DNA from: Thermoproteota archaeon
GTDB taxonomy: Archaea; Korarchaeota; Korarchaeia; Korarchaeales; Korarchaeaceae
Direction of reading: 5' to 3'
Assembly: GCA_021158805.1 (NCBI GenBank)
Contig: JAGGTZ010000197.1
Span: forward strand, 1 to 9,867
DNA length: 9,867 nt
The translations under genes were made by a program, and so were the position numbers. Position 1 is the stretch's first letter. Each line of letters starts with the position of its first letter. Below, in pieces: positions 1 to 6,375 of this stretch. The notes beneath the pieces were generated by a model, which worked only from the letters and a program-made list of their open reading frames with translations, had not been told where the DNA came from and did not search any database.

Positions 1-138
1 GCTGTTGAGGCCGTAATAGAGGCAGCCATGGAGGCCGAGAGATCCATGGGGCTGGAGGGGATAATCTCTCCCCTAGTGGTCAGCCCTGAAGAAAGAAGGA
101 TAATAGAGGGGTTTGAGGGGTTCGAGATTGTCTGTTAA
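1..138 (+). CDS. Probable MNT-type nucleotidyltransferase, C-terminal end (partial)
   Basis: An open frame enters from the left edge and ends at TAA (136-138), giving the last 45 residues of a protein; the start lies outside the window. The visible part has an Ala/Glu-rich helix (AVEAVIEAAMEAERSMGL) followed by a strand-like segment, ISPLVVSPEE, and a final short hydrophobic end. This pattern resembles the end of small minimal nucleotidyltransferases of the MNT/KNTase class, where a 'sPlv.s.ee' stretch follows the core; the catalytic GSxxRG part would lie upstream. The main support is context: a HEPN gene overlaps its 3' end, the classic order of the HEPN/MNT pair. In studied pairs the MNT protein is the antitoxin and adenylylates the HEPN RNase. 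The assignment is an inference because no catalytic residue is visible. Confidence 0.6.
   Translation, partial: AVEAVIEAAMEAERSMGLEGIISPLVVSPEERRIIEGFEGFEIVC
115..120 (+). promoter_or_regulatory. Shine-Dalgarno site deciding the HEPN start
   Basis: GAGGGG lies 7 nt ahead of the TTG at 128, a good distance for translation initiation. The longer alternative start, TTG at 113, has its only purine run (106-111) almost touching the codon. This favours 128 as the real start, inside the end of the upstream gene. Confidence 0.5.
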
Positions 139-460
139 CAAGGCATTAAGGCTACTAAAGGAGGCTGAAGAGGATCTGAGGATCGGCTGCTATGACAAAG
201 CTGTCAGTTCTGCTTATTTTTCCGTCAGGATGATGGCTGAGCTTTACTTAAAGGATACCAAAACTAGGAAAGATGATAAGCTAGCAAATGCCCTAGGAAG
301 AAAACTTGGAGACGAGGTCAGGAAGGAATTCCTCTTCCTCTTTGAGATGAGGAAGGAAGCGGATCATAGGGATAAGATCTTCTCGCAGAGTGAGGCTGAT
401 AAAATCCTCAGGAGGGCGAAGCGCATCTTCAATGTCCTCCTAGATCTCCTGCAGGAATAG
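128..460 (+). CDS. HEPN-domain protein (toxin half of a HEPN/MNT pair)
   Basis: A small all-helical protein of 110 residues from TTG 128, or 115 from TTG 113. The first helix carries the typical HEPN pattern of Leu, Lys and Glu (KALRLLKEAEEDL), followed by a helix with A-Y-F and then E-L-Y-L. Near residues 75-80 is R-K-E-A-D-H, which fits the HEPN Rx4-6H signature of metal-independent RNases. Two residues after the His there is Asp, not the Tyr of the RX4HXY subgroup that is AMPylated by its MNT partner, so neutralisation may work differently. The start overlaps the upstream gene by 11 nt, implying translational coupling. Known family role: cytoplasmic RNA cleavage in toxin-antitoxin or defence settings. 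Activity here is inferred. It is unrelated in function to the glycan genes that follow. Confidence 0.78.
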   Translation: MSVNKALRLLKEAEEDLRIGCYDKAVSSAYFSVRMMAELYLKDTKTRKDDKLANALGRKLGDEVRKEFLFLFEMRKEADHRDKIFSQSEADKILRRAKRIFNVLLDLLQE

Positions 461-577
461 CTTTCATGACCAAATAACGATTCCAGATACAACAGGTCAT
501 CTACCCAGCGTATAGAGGTTCAAGATGAGAAGGGGAGAACAGGTGATTTGCAAGGACATGAAGGCTAACAGGCTTTC

Positions 578-1753
578 CTATAGAGTATAGAGTTCGATAT
601 ATCTCTTGGAAATGATATCCCAAGAGAACCTCTCCTTAACTGTCCTCTCAGCTTCAATGGACATTCTCTTCCTTAGCGATTCATCATCTAGTAAGCACCT
701 CAGCGTATCCCTCAGCTCATTCAGAGATCCTCTTCCAATGAGAAAACCATTCCTCCCATGATCAACCACTTCGGGTATACCTCCAACACGAGTAGCTATT
801 ACAGGGGTTCCACAGGCCATGGCCTCTAGCAAAGTGGTGGGGAGCCCCTCAAATAGAGATGGCAAGACATAGACATCGGCCATCGAATAAAAGTAAGGGA
901 GCAATCTCCTAGGTAGCTCTCCAGTTATAGTTACTATGTCCTCAATACCGAGGGAGCTAGCTAGCTTCCTCAGTCTTCTCTCATATGAGGGATCTATCCT
1001 CCCAGCTATTACTACCTGTGCCATTTTATCTATCTTGGAGGCTGCCTTAAGAAGGAGACCTATCCCTTTCCTAGGAATGACCCTCCCCAGATAAAGGATA
1101 GTTGGTTTAGAGCTCATTTTCTCGAGTAGTCTACTCTGATTCCCACTAGATGGGCAACTCCTTCTGGGATAGAAGAAATTAGTATCAACCCCATTATACA
1201 GGACATCTAGCTTATCAGCCCAGAGAGGGTTATACATTTCTAATATGTTCCTTAGGTGCTTACTGACAGTAGCAACAAGCTTACTTCTTTCAATAAGCTT
1301 CAGAAGGGATAGAGTTTCCCTAGGGGTTACAGCTACAAGCTTGAATAAACTGTATACTGATCCCTCATGAGTTACGGAGTAGTAATCCTCATATATAGGC
1401 CATCCATGGATTGTCGAGACGATAGGTCTTACTAACGTGCCTGCAGCTAGTTGTAGAATGACAGGAGCCAAGTGTATGTGGACAAGATCGAATTTACCCT
1501 GTAGGGAGGAGATGTACTTATGGGCTAAAGCGCTGAAGACCCACGGATCCTTTAACAATAGCTTGGGCAAAGAACTCCTAACAACAAAGGATTCAACTGG
1601 ATCTAGACTGTATGCTCTCCTTCCCTCCGGGTGTAATATACCAACTTCCACCCCAGCTTTGGCTAGATACTTACTGAGCTCTCTCACATAGATCGCTGGA
1701 CCTCCTTTATACCCCAGTGGAAACTGAATGACCTGAAGTACTTTGAGATCCAA
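578..1753 (-). CDS. Glycosyltransferase family 4 (GT-B fold)
   Basis: A 391-residue retaining-type glycosyltransferase, full length for GT4. The N-terminal half has the acceptor-side Gly-rich start FPLGYKGGPAIYVREL (about 11-26) and the usual H-I-H-L segment (92-95). The C-terminal donor domain begins at PTILYLGRVIPRKGI (217-231) and contains an E-x7-E motif, E302 to E310, within FEGLPTTLLEAMACGTPVIA, which binds the nucleotide-sugar. There is no signal peptide or clear membrane span, so it should act at the cytoplasmic membrane face on a lipid-linked or nucleotide-linked acceptor. The sugar specificity cannot be read. The start is TTG, immediately before the D-L-K-V-L-Q-V first strand; a GGAAGTGA stretch (1755-1762) lies only one base away, too close for a normal ribosome site, so a near-leaderless mRNA is likely. 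It diverges from the epimerase gene across 85 bp. Confidence 0.92.
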   Translation of the reverse strand: MDLKVLQVIQFPLGYKGGPAIYVRELSKYLAKAGVEVGILHPEGRRAYSLDPVESFVVRSSLPKLLLKDPWVFSALAHKYISSLQGKFDLVHIHLAPVILQLAAGTLVRPIVSTIHGWPIYEDYYSVTHEGSVYSLFKLVAVTPRETLSLLKLIERSKLVATVSKHLRNILEMYNPLWADKLDVLYNGVDTNFFYPRRSCPSSGNQSRLLEKMSSKPTILYLGRVIPRKGIGLLLKAASKIDKMAQVVIAGRIDPSYERRLRKLASSLGIEDIVTITGELPRRLLPYFYSMADVYVLPSLFEGLPTTLLEAMACGTPVIATRVGGIPEVVDHGRNGFLIGRGSLNELRDTLRCLLDDESLRKRMSIEAERTVKERFSWDIISKRYIELYTL

Positions 1754-1779
1754 TTCACTTCCCTTGGCCCTCTAGAGCA

Positions 1780-1792
1780 GATTAATTTCATA
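1780..1792 (-). promoter_or_regulatory. Putative TATA box of the GT4 gene
   Basis: On the minus strand this reads TATGAAATTAATC, a weak archaeal BRE/TATA match centred about 32 bp ahead of the TTG start. It would give a leader of only a few bases. Assigned by position and AT content. Confidence 0.35.
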
Positions 1793-1794
1793 CA

Positions 1795-1821
1795 GGAATT
1801 ACAAAACTTAAGTGTAATTCC
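1795..1821. repeat. Perfect 9-bp-arm inverted repeat, candidate operator
   Basis: GGAATTACA (1795-1803) is mirrored exactly by TGTAATTCC (1813-1821) with a 9-nt spacer. It sits in the 85-bp space between the divergent GT4 and epimerase genes and covers the likely TATA element of the epimerase promoter. A dimeric regulator bound here could block or coordinate both directions. The regulator is unknown. The two arms are spaced by about two helical turns centre to centre (18 bp), which suits a dimer on one DNA face. Confidence 0.5.
1803..1813 (+). promoter_or_regulatory. Putative TATA element of the epimerase gene
   Basis: AAAACTTAAGT resembles an A-rich BRE followed by a TATA-like CTTAAG core. 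It is centred about 30 bp ahead of the GTG at 1839, so the transcript would begin at or just before the start codon. It lies inside the inverted repeat. Confidence 0.4.
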
Positions 1822-1838
1822 CATATGTTGCTTGCTCG

Positions 1839-2810
1839 GTGGTCTCTCTGAAAGTTATTGTGACAGGCGGGGCTGGATTCATAGGGAGTCACCTGGTAGA
1901 TCGCTTGATAAGCACGGCAGAGGTTACTGTCATTGATAATCTATCCTCAGGGAGTATTCTCAATCTAGAGAGGCATATAGGTAGTTCGAAATTCTCTCTC
2001 ATAACTGCAGACTTGTCCATTAGAGGTGATTGGGAGAAGCTTTTTAGTGAAGCAGAAATGGTTTTCCACTTAGCAGCCAGTACAGATGTTAGGATGAGCT
2101 ATTCTAATCCAAGAGTGTTCTTTAGAAATAATGTCGTAGCTACTTTCAACGTTCTGGAGGCCTGTAGGATACATAACGTACAGTCCATCATATTCACAAG
2201 CTCCAGCACTGTATACGGGGATGCTGATGTTATACCAACGCCTGAGGACTACCAGCCTCTCAGGCCCATAAGCATATACGGGATGTCTAAGTTACTCGGA
2301 GAGAAACTTATAGAATCCTACTCGCGTATTTATGGAATTAGGGCGTTAATTCTGAGACTTGCTAATGTCATAGGACCTAGAAGTACTCATGGCGTGGTAT
2401 TAGATTTCATAAATAAACTAATGCGTGACAGAAGCGAACTGGAGATCCTAGGCGATGGTTCTCAGAGGAAAAGCTATCTACATGTAGAGGATACCATCGA
2501 TGCGATTATACATCTAGCCAATATGTTGAAAACCGAAAGCAAGGGAATTGAAGTATACAACTTGGGAAACGAGGACTGGATCAGTGTAAAGGAAATAGCT
2601 GATATTCTTGTGGAGGAGATGGGTCTAAAAGATGTGAAATACAGGTATAAACTAGCAACTAGGGATGGTAGGGGATGGTTCGGTGATGTAAAGCTGATGC
2701 TTCTTGACATATCGAAGCTAAAAGATACTGGATGGAAACCGAGGTATGGATCGAGAGATGCTGTAAGAAAGACAATAAAGGAGATCTTAAACAACCTTCA
2801 AAACCCCTAG
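1839..2810 (+). CDS. NAD-dependent nucleotide-sugar epimerase/dehydratase (GalE-like extended SDR)
   Basis: A 323-residue extended short-chain dehydrogenase. The Rossmann motif TGGAGFIGSH is at residues 9-18 (G10, G11, G13, G16), Asp33 ends the second strand, and HLAA (77-80) follows. The active site shows S-S-S-T-V-Y-G (121-127) and Y147-G-M-S-K151, the YxxxK pair that transfers hydride through NAD. The substrate half has RLANVIGPRS (173-182) and DGSQRKSYLHVED (206-218), usual in UDP-sugar 4-epimerases and dTDP-glucose dehydratase relatives. It should supply a nucleotide sugar for neighbouring glycosyltransferases in the cytoplasm. The GTG start has no Shine-Dalgarno and sits close to the expected transcription start, so it is probably leaderless. 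4-epimerase is the best guess; dehydratase or 5-epimerase variants cannot be excluded. Confidence 0.9.
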   Translation: MVSLKVIVTGGAGFIGSHLVDRLISTAEVTVIDNLSSGSILNLERHIGSSKFSLITADLSIRGDWEKLFSEAEMVFHLAASTDVRMSYSNPRVFFRNNVVATFNVLEACRIHNVQSIIFTSSSTVYGDADVIPTPEDYQPLRPISIYGMSKLLGEKLIESYSRIYGIRALILRLANVIGPRSTHGVVLDFINKLMRDRSELEILGDGSQRKSYLHVEDTIDAIIHLANMLKTESKGIEVYNLGNEDWISVKEIADILVEEMGLKDVKYRYKLATRDGRGWFGDVKLMLLDISKLKDTGWKPRYGSRDAVRKTIKEILNNLQNP

Positions 2811-2855
2811 AGCCACTTTTGATGGTCTTATATGACTAAAAAGCTCAACCAAACT

Positions 2856-2864
2856 AATTTAAAA
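2856..2864 (+). promoter_or_regulatory. TATA box of the sulfotransferase gene
   Basis: AATTTAAAA is centred about 26-27 bp ahead of the ATG at 2887, the standard archaeal distance from TATA to transcription start. This supports a leaderless mRNA beginning at that ATG rather than at the upstream TTG (2872) or GTG (2878). Confidence 0.55.
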
Positions 2865-2886
2865 GAACATTTTGGCTGTGATACAG

Positions 2887-3714
2887 ATGGTACCCTCTAA
2901 CTTCATAATATGTGGTGCACAGAGGGCCGGCACAACATCTCTCTTTCACTATCTTAAAGCACATCCCCAAGTCTACATGGCACCAACAAAAGAGGTACAT
3001 TTCTTCGATTTGAATTACGAAAAAGGCATTGACTGGTACGAAAAACACTTCAGAAGCTCTAACCCAGAGAAGCATAAGGCTATTGGCGAAGTATCACCCT
3101 TCTACATGTACCTCCATGAGGTGCCCGAGAGAATTTACAGGCACCTTCCTGAGGTCAAGCTAATATTCATTCTGAGGAATCCCGTAGACAGAGCTTATTC
3201 TCACTATTGGCATGAGGTAAGGATGGGATATGAGTGGCTGACCTTCGAGGAAGCTCTCGAAAAGGAGGAAGAGAGGCTATCAACTGGAGATCTGCACAAC
3301 ATAAGGCACTTCTCTTACAAAGATAGAGGGAAGTATGCTCGACAGCTACGAAACTTCATGAAATTCTTCTCTAGAGACCAGCTCCTCATATTGATGTATG
3401 ATGATCTCAAGGGAAGGCCTCATCAGGTCATATCAAGGATGTTCGAATTCTTAGGTGTGGACCCAGCATTAGCGGGTGAGTTGAAATTTAAGAAATTCAA
3501 TGTAGGAGGGGCCCCTAGGATATGGAGTCTGCAGAGGATCAGACCAAAGTTGCCAGGGAAATACCTGAAATTTGCGTTGGACCTAATTAACTTGAGGAGA
3601 GGGTATCCGACCATGGATCAGAGAACTAGGCGCTATCTAATAGAGTATTTCAGGCCATTTAATAGGGAACTTGGGGGGATCGTTGAGCGGAATTTATCCT
3701 CTTGGGAGCTATAA
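2887..3714 (+). CDS. PAPS-dependent carbohydrate sulfotransferase (heparan-type)
   Basis: A sulfotransferase of 275 residues from ATG 2887 (280 from TTG 2872). Residues 6-19 form the 5'-phosphosulfate loop (ICGAQRAGTTSL), followed by HPQVYMAPTKEVHFFD with the Lys-Glu pair and HFFD segment seen in heparan N- and O-sulfotransferases. The 3'-phosphate motif is FILRNPVDRAYSHY (about 94-107), with the conserved Arg and Ser. G-x-Y-x-x-x-L (148-154) is also typical. It would move sulfate from PAPS to a sugar hydroxyl or amine. No signal peptide or membrane anchor is seen, unlike the Golgi enzymes, so it should act in the cytoplasm on a precursor glycan. The ATG is chosen because the TATA box sits 26-27 bp upstream. 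Its neighbours are an epimerase upstream and a phosphodiesterase-fold enzyme downstream. Exact acceptor unknown. Confidence 0.9.
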   Translation: MVPSNFIICGAQRAGTTSLFHYLKAHPQVYMAPTKEVHFFDLNYEKGIDWYEKHFRSSNPEKHKAIGEVSPFYMYLHEVPERIYRHLPEVKLIFILRNPVDRAYSHYWHEVRMGYEWLTFEEALEKEEERLSTGDLHNIRHFSYKDRGKYARQLRNFMKFFSRDQLLILMYDDLKGRPHQVISRMFEFLGVDPALAGELKFKKFNVGGAPRIWSLQRIRPKLPGKYLKFALDLINLRRGYPTMDQRTRRYLIEYFRPFNRELGGIVERNLSSWEL

Positions 3715-3784
3715 ATAACTCACAATTCCCTATAGCAGTACTATCTCTAAAAGTTGGTTGCTAAGACCTTATACCCATAGGCAT

Positions 3785-3794
3785 CCATCGATGG
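3785..3794. repeat. 10-bp palindrome CCATCGATGG
   Basis: A perfect 10-bp palindrome lying directly before the TATA element of the phosphodiesterase gene. It could be an operator, but a palindrome this short is expected several times per 10 kb by chance. Confidence 0.2.
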
Positions 3795-3796
3795 CC

Positions 3797-3806
3797 TTTA
3801 TTTATT
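3797..3806 (+). promoter_or_regulatory. TATA box of the phosphodiesterase gene
   Basis: TTTATTTATT is centred 25-26 bp ahead of the GTG at 3827. The transcript should therefore start at the GTG itself, making the gene leaderless. Confidence 0.55.
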
Positions 3807-3826
3807 CCAAGATAGCACATGACTAG

Positions 3827-5317
3827 GTGAGAAATAGGAAATACAATAGTGTGACAATCCTTGTCTTTGATGGCTTGTCACCTGACTTTATACAGGAGCA
3901 CTTAGATTATCTTCCAAACTTCAGGAAGCTGATGATAGAGGGAAGCTTCGGTAAGATAACCTCTACAATACCTCCGATAACTATCTCTTGTGTTGCATCA
4001 TTCCTCACAGGAGCTTCATCTAAAGTAACTAGGGTATTCGATTTTAGGGAGTATGACCCTAGGAACTTGAGGAAAGAGGAAATAATATTCGCAACAAGGT
4101 TGTCCATCCCAAATATCGTCGACCTGTCCAACTATATCGGATTCAGTGTAGGAGTATTTAATGTGCCCTTCCTTAGTCCCCTTCCTAAACCTAGCAAAGG
4201 ATTTGTCGTGGCAGGATTCCCTCTCTCAGAAAAGTCCGACTATGCCTGGCCAGCGGACCTTCTAGAGGAATTAAGGGCCAGAAAATATTCTCCTGAAATT
4301 CCTCAAATACTTCCGAATTCAACAGATACCATAGATAAGCTCATTCAAGAAATGAAATCAAGATGGGAGATCTTCAAGGAGCTTAGGGAGAGGTATAGAC
4401 CACTTATCTCAATTGCATGGCTATCTGAGACCGATCACATATCCCACTACTTCTGGCATAGGAAGGATGTCATCTTGAGGGCCTACCAGTGCGCGGATAG
4501 AATATTAGGAGATGCTCTTAAGCAGACTAAGAAGGGCTCACTTCTAATAGTCGCCAGCGATCACGGCTTTATGGAGCACAAAAGTACCTTCCTGATAAAT
4601 TCATATCTCAAGGGCAAGGGTCTCTTAAAGCTAAGGAAGGGACCACTGACTGTATTTAAGCTACTACTAACTAAGACTGGAATGGGCTTGCGGCAAAAAT
4701 CCACCCTGCTGGGAGCAATTACCTTTAGGGAGAGCAAATTTACAAGGCTTATTGAGAAATTCTTAATTTCTCGTGAGGATATAGACATAGAGAAGTCTCT
4801 AGCGGTATCTTTAGGGCCAGATACGGAATTCTGCTTCGTACATGTATTGAGAGATGAGGGGCTTGATAATCTCGTGGAGTGCTTGAAGGAACTTTCAATT
4901 GTCGAAGATATGAGTATCGTTAAGGAATGGGGGCAAATGAAGACAACAACCATTGTCTTAAGACTTAAGAAAGGTTATATTTGCAGTTCTTTGGCTCCAT
5001 GGAGTGAGAAATACCTGATAAAGGCTTCTAATGGGGCTATTACAGGTCAGCATTTCCTCGAAGGGATAGCAGGGTTATATGGTGAGGGGGTGAGATCTGG
5101 CATGGAAATACACGCGAGGATCGAAGATATACTCCCTACCGCTTTGCATGCCTTAAGATTGCCAATTCCTGATAGCTCTGATGGATGTCCTCTGGTAGAA
5201 TTCTTTGAAGAAGGTCGGATTAAGGAAGAGATAAAGACGATAAGTAAGGACCGGATAATCGCTTACTCGAAGATTCGTAAGCTAAGGAGGGCGGTTAAGG
5301 ACAGGGATAAAGGGTAA
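3827..5317 (+). CDS. Type I phosphodiesterase / alkaline phosphatase superfamily enzyme
   Basis: A 496-residue protein with the complete two-metal active site of the nucleotide pyrophosphatase/phosphodiesterase family. Asp15 lies in ILVFDGLSPD and the nucleophile-position Thr52 in IPPITISCVASFLTG. Asp203 and His207 lie in ETDHISH, Asp245-His246 in ASDHGF and His409 in ITGQHFLEG. About 160 residues separate the DHG motif from the last His, holding a Lys/Leu-rich insertion (about 253-320) and a cap-like region. The family hydrolyses or transfers phosphodiester or phosphate groups; archaeal members are common in surface-glycan loci but their substrates are mostly unknown. No signal peptide or transmembrane span is visible, which suggests a cytoplasmic enzyme. 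The start is GTG 3827, placed by a TATA box; GTG 3851 is a shorter option. It converges with the sulfatase remnant, 14 bp apart. Confidence 0.88.
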   Translation: MRNRKYNSVTILVFDGLSPDFIQEHLDYLPNFRKLMIEGSFGKITSTIPPITISCVASFLTGASSKVTRVFDFREYDPRNLRKEEIIFATRLSIPNIVDLSNYIGFSVGVFNVPFLSPLPKPSKGFVVAGFPLSEKSDYAWPADLLEELRARKYSPEIPQILPNSTDTIDKLIQEMKSRWEIFKELRERYRPLISIAWLSETDHISHYFWHRKDVILRAYQCADRILGDALKQTKKGSLLIVASDHGFMEHKSTFLINSYLKGKGLLKLRKGPLTVFKLLLTKTGMGLRQKSTLLGAITFRESKFTRLIEKFLISREDIDIEKSLAVSLGPDTEFCFVHVLRDEGLDNLVECLKELSIVEDMSIVKEWGQMKTTTIVLRLKKGYICSSLAPWSEKYLIKASNGAITGQHFLEGIAGLYGEGVRSGMEIHARIEDILPTALHALRLPIPDSSDGCPLVEFFEEGRIKEEIKTISKDRIIAYSKIRKLRRAVKDRDKG

Positions 5318-5331
5318 TGTACCTGACATGT

Positions 5332-5998
5332 CTATGTTAGGATTCTTTTCTTGATTAACATCATTTTCGTTATGAACGGTAATCTACTAAGCTTAGGAAT
5401 GGTTCTCTTAACTTTCTTAACATTGAAGAACGGTACTTCTCTAACTATCAGATGCAGGTGCCCACAAGGATGTCCCAGCATATGTCCCTCGCCTAGAAAC
5501 TCCCCATGATCCGATATAATGAGGGAAACCCGCCACAAAGCTCTTAGGTGATACATATGGGGCATGAGGCTGTATGTAGTGTGCTATGATCCTTTTCTTT
5601 GATAGCAGAGGATCTCTTGAAACAGATCTCAATACACGATTAACGCTATGGGGGAGAACTGTGCCCAGCTGATGATCCCAGTCTGTTGCCCAGACATCTA
5701 ATATCCTTGCAAAATGATCAGAGGCCTTACATCCATGTAACTCAACGGAATAAGAGTTTATATGGGGATTCGCGGATATGTAGAGTACATCATTATTATA
5801 GTACTCCCTGAATGTGTTCCTAAACCATTCTGGTGTGCATGATCCAGCGGACCACACCTTTTTAAGCTCACCCTCAAAGAAATAACCATAATACTCCTTG
5901 AAATAATCATATCTCGTGGCATCTAAGACTATAATCAGATCCCAGCTCTCTTCACTTAGGACATTCGTTGACATGGGCTTCCCCGTGAAGCTACACAA
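5332..5998 (-). pseudogene. Sulfatase-like (alkaline phosphatase fold) gene, broken by deletion and frameshift
   Basis: Two frames together make a short sulfatase-fold protein. Frame one (5998 down to about 5541) gives WDLIIVLDATRYDYF with metal Asp26, then SAGSCTPEWF with nucleophile-position Thr55, and ends near the conserved AHYIQPHAPY. The DHG motif is in the other frame: LIISDHGEFLGEGHMLGHPCG followed by REVPFF, ending at TAG 5332-5334. In relatives about 60-70 residues, including a long helix, separate the QPHxPY and SDHGE motifs; here only about 20 codons do, so roughly 150 bp not divisible by three appears lost. Without a shift, frame one runs through into PHYIGSWGV and stops at 5441. 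The start TTG (5996-5998) and its promoter look intact. An active enzyme is unlikely. A sequencing indel could explain the shift but not the missing segment. Confidence 0.8.
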
Positions 5999-6015
5999 TT
6001 ACCGACTTACAGTCT

Positions 6016-6026
6016 CAATATAATTA
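6016..6026 (-). promoter_or_regulatory. TATA box of the broken sulfatase gene
   Basis: The minus strand reads TAATTATATTG, centred about 23 bp ahead of the TTG at 5998. It is a good match to an archaeal TATA box and implies the broken gene may still be transcribed. Confidence 0.5.
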
Positions 6027-6073
6027 CGATTACTATTGCTTATGCAACAGGCAACACCTACCTCTGAGTACAC

Positions 6074-6080
6074 TTAAAAT
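6074..6080 (+). promoter_or_regulatory. TATA box of the ribbon-helix-helix gene
   Basis: TTAAAAT is preceded by CAC and centred about 49 bp ahead of ATG 6126. A transcript starting near 6102-6103 would have a leader of about 23 nt holding the Shine-Dalgarno at 6114-6120. It faces away from the sulfatase promoter, so the two share 118 bp of divergent control DNA. Confidence 0.45.
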
Positions 6081-6113
6081 GTAAGAAGTTCCATTTCTAG
6101 TGAACCGTTCCTA

Positions 6114-6120
6114 GGGGTGA
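6114..6120 (+). promoter_or_regulatory. Strong Shine-Dalgarno site of the ribbon-helix-helix gene
   Basis: GGGGTGA is a near-complete anti-SD match and stands 5 nt before ATG 6126. It favours that codon over the GTG at 6117, which falls inside the motif itself. Confidence 0.6.
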
Positions 6121-6125
6121 GCAAT

Positions 6126-6329
6126 ATGGGGGATATGACGATCAAGATTCCAAGAACACTCTATGAAAAGGCAATCAGGTGGATTGAGGAAAATGGTGGA
6201 TTCTCGAATGTCGACGAACTTGTGCAGTTTCTCTTAAGGGAGTTCATATCAGAGGAGGGTGAGGAAGTATACTCTCCAGAAGAGGAGGAAGAAATAAAGG
6301 AAAGGTTGAGAAGGCTTGGGTACATCTGA
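6126..6329 (+). CDS. Ribbon-helix-helix (CopG-like) small protein with acidic tail
   Basis: A 67-residue protein from ATG 6126 (70 from GTG 6117). The first strand MTIKIPRTLYEKA is followed by two helices, roughly AIRWIEENG and SNVDELVQFLLREFI, the layout of a ribbon-helix-helix DNA-binding dimer of the CopG/MetJ class. The second half is a highly acidic stretch (EEGEEVYSPEEEEEIK) ending in RLRRLGYI. Such dimers normally bind short inverted repeats and often regulate themselves or an adjacent gene; it lies divergent to the broken sulfatase gene, a possible target. The tail resembles the extreme C-terminal ends that I recall from many sulfatase/phosphatase-fold enzymes (E-rich, then LRxLGY), which hints at a link to those enzymes. 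That link is inference. It could instead be an orphan antitoxin; no toxin gene follows. Confidence 0.75.
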   Translation: MGDMTIKIPRTLYEKAIRWIEENGGFSNVDELVQFLLREFISEEGEEVYSPEEEEEIKERLRRLGYI

Positions 6330-6340
6330 GTTTCCCCAAA

Positions 6341-6350
6341 TGTTTTAATC
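6341..6350 (+). promoter_or_regulatory. TATA box ahead of the pyrE-like stub
   Basis: TGTTTTAATC is centred about 30 bp before ATG 6376, the same geometry as other promoters in the window. It probably also serves the deacetylase gene, for which no good TATA box of its own was found between 6480 and 6520. Confidence 0.45.
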
Positions 6351-6375
6351 TCCTCAGGTGAGCAGTAGGTAGAGA

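Noticed and set aside
525..590. A tiny frame beginning MRRGEQVICKDMK in the gap after the HEPN gene
   Set aside because: Only about 21 codons, overlapping the end of the GT4 gene on the other strand, with no good promoter or similarity.
2474..2794. A 106-codon minus-strand frame opposite the epimerase gene
   Set aside because: Low-complexity Ser/Phe composition, no family pattern, and complete overlap with a well-supported gene.
4561..4953. A 130-codon open frame on the minus strand inside the phosphodiesterase gene
   Set aside because: It lies wholly opposite a gene with a full set of catalytic motifs, has a Ser-rich composition typical of antisense shadows, and shows no promoter or recognisable domain.
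6001..6116. Short repeats such as TTGC-TTAT-GCAA and GCAAC-AG-GCAAC in the sulfatase/RHH divergent gap as an RHH operator
   Set aside because: Arms of four or five bases are common by chance and no clean tandem or inverted pattern covers either promoter.
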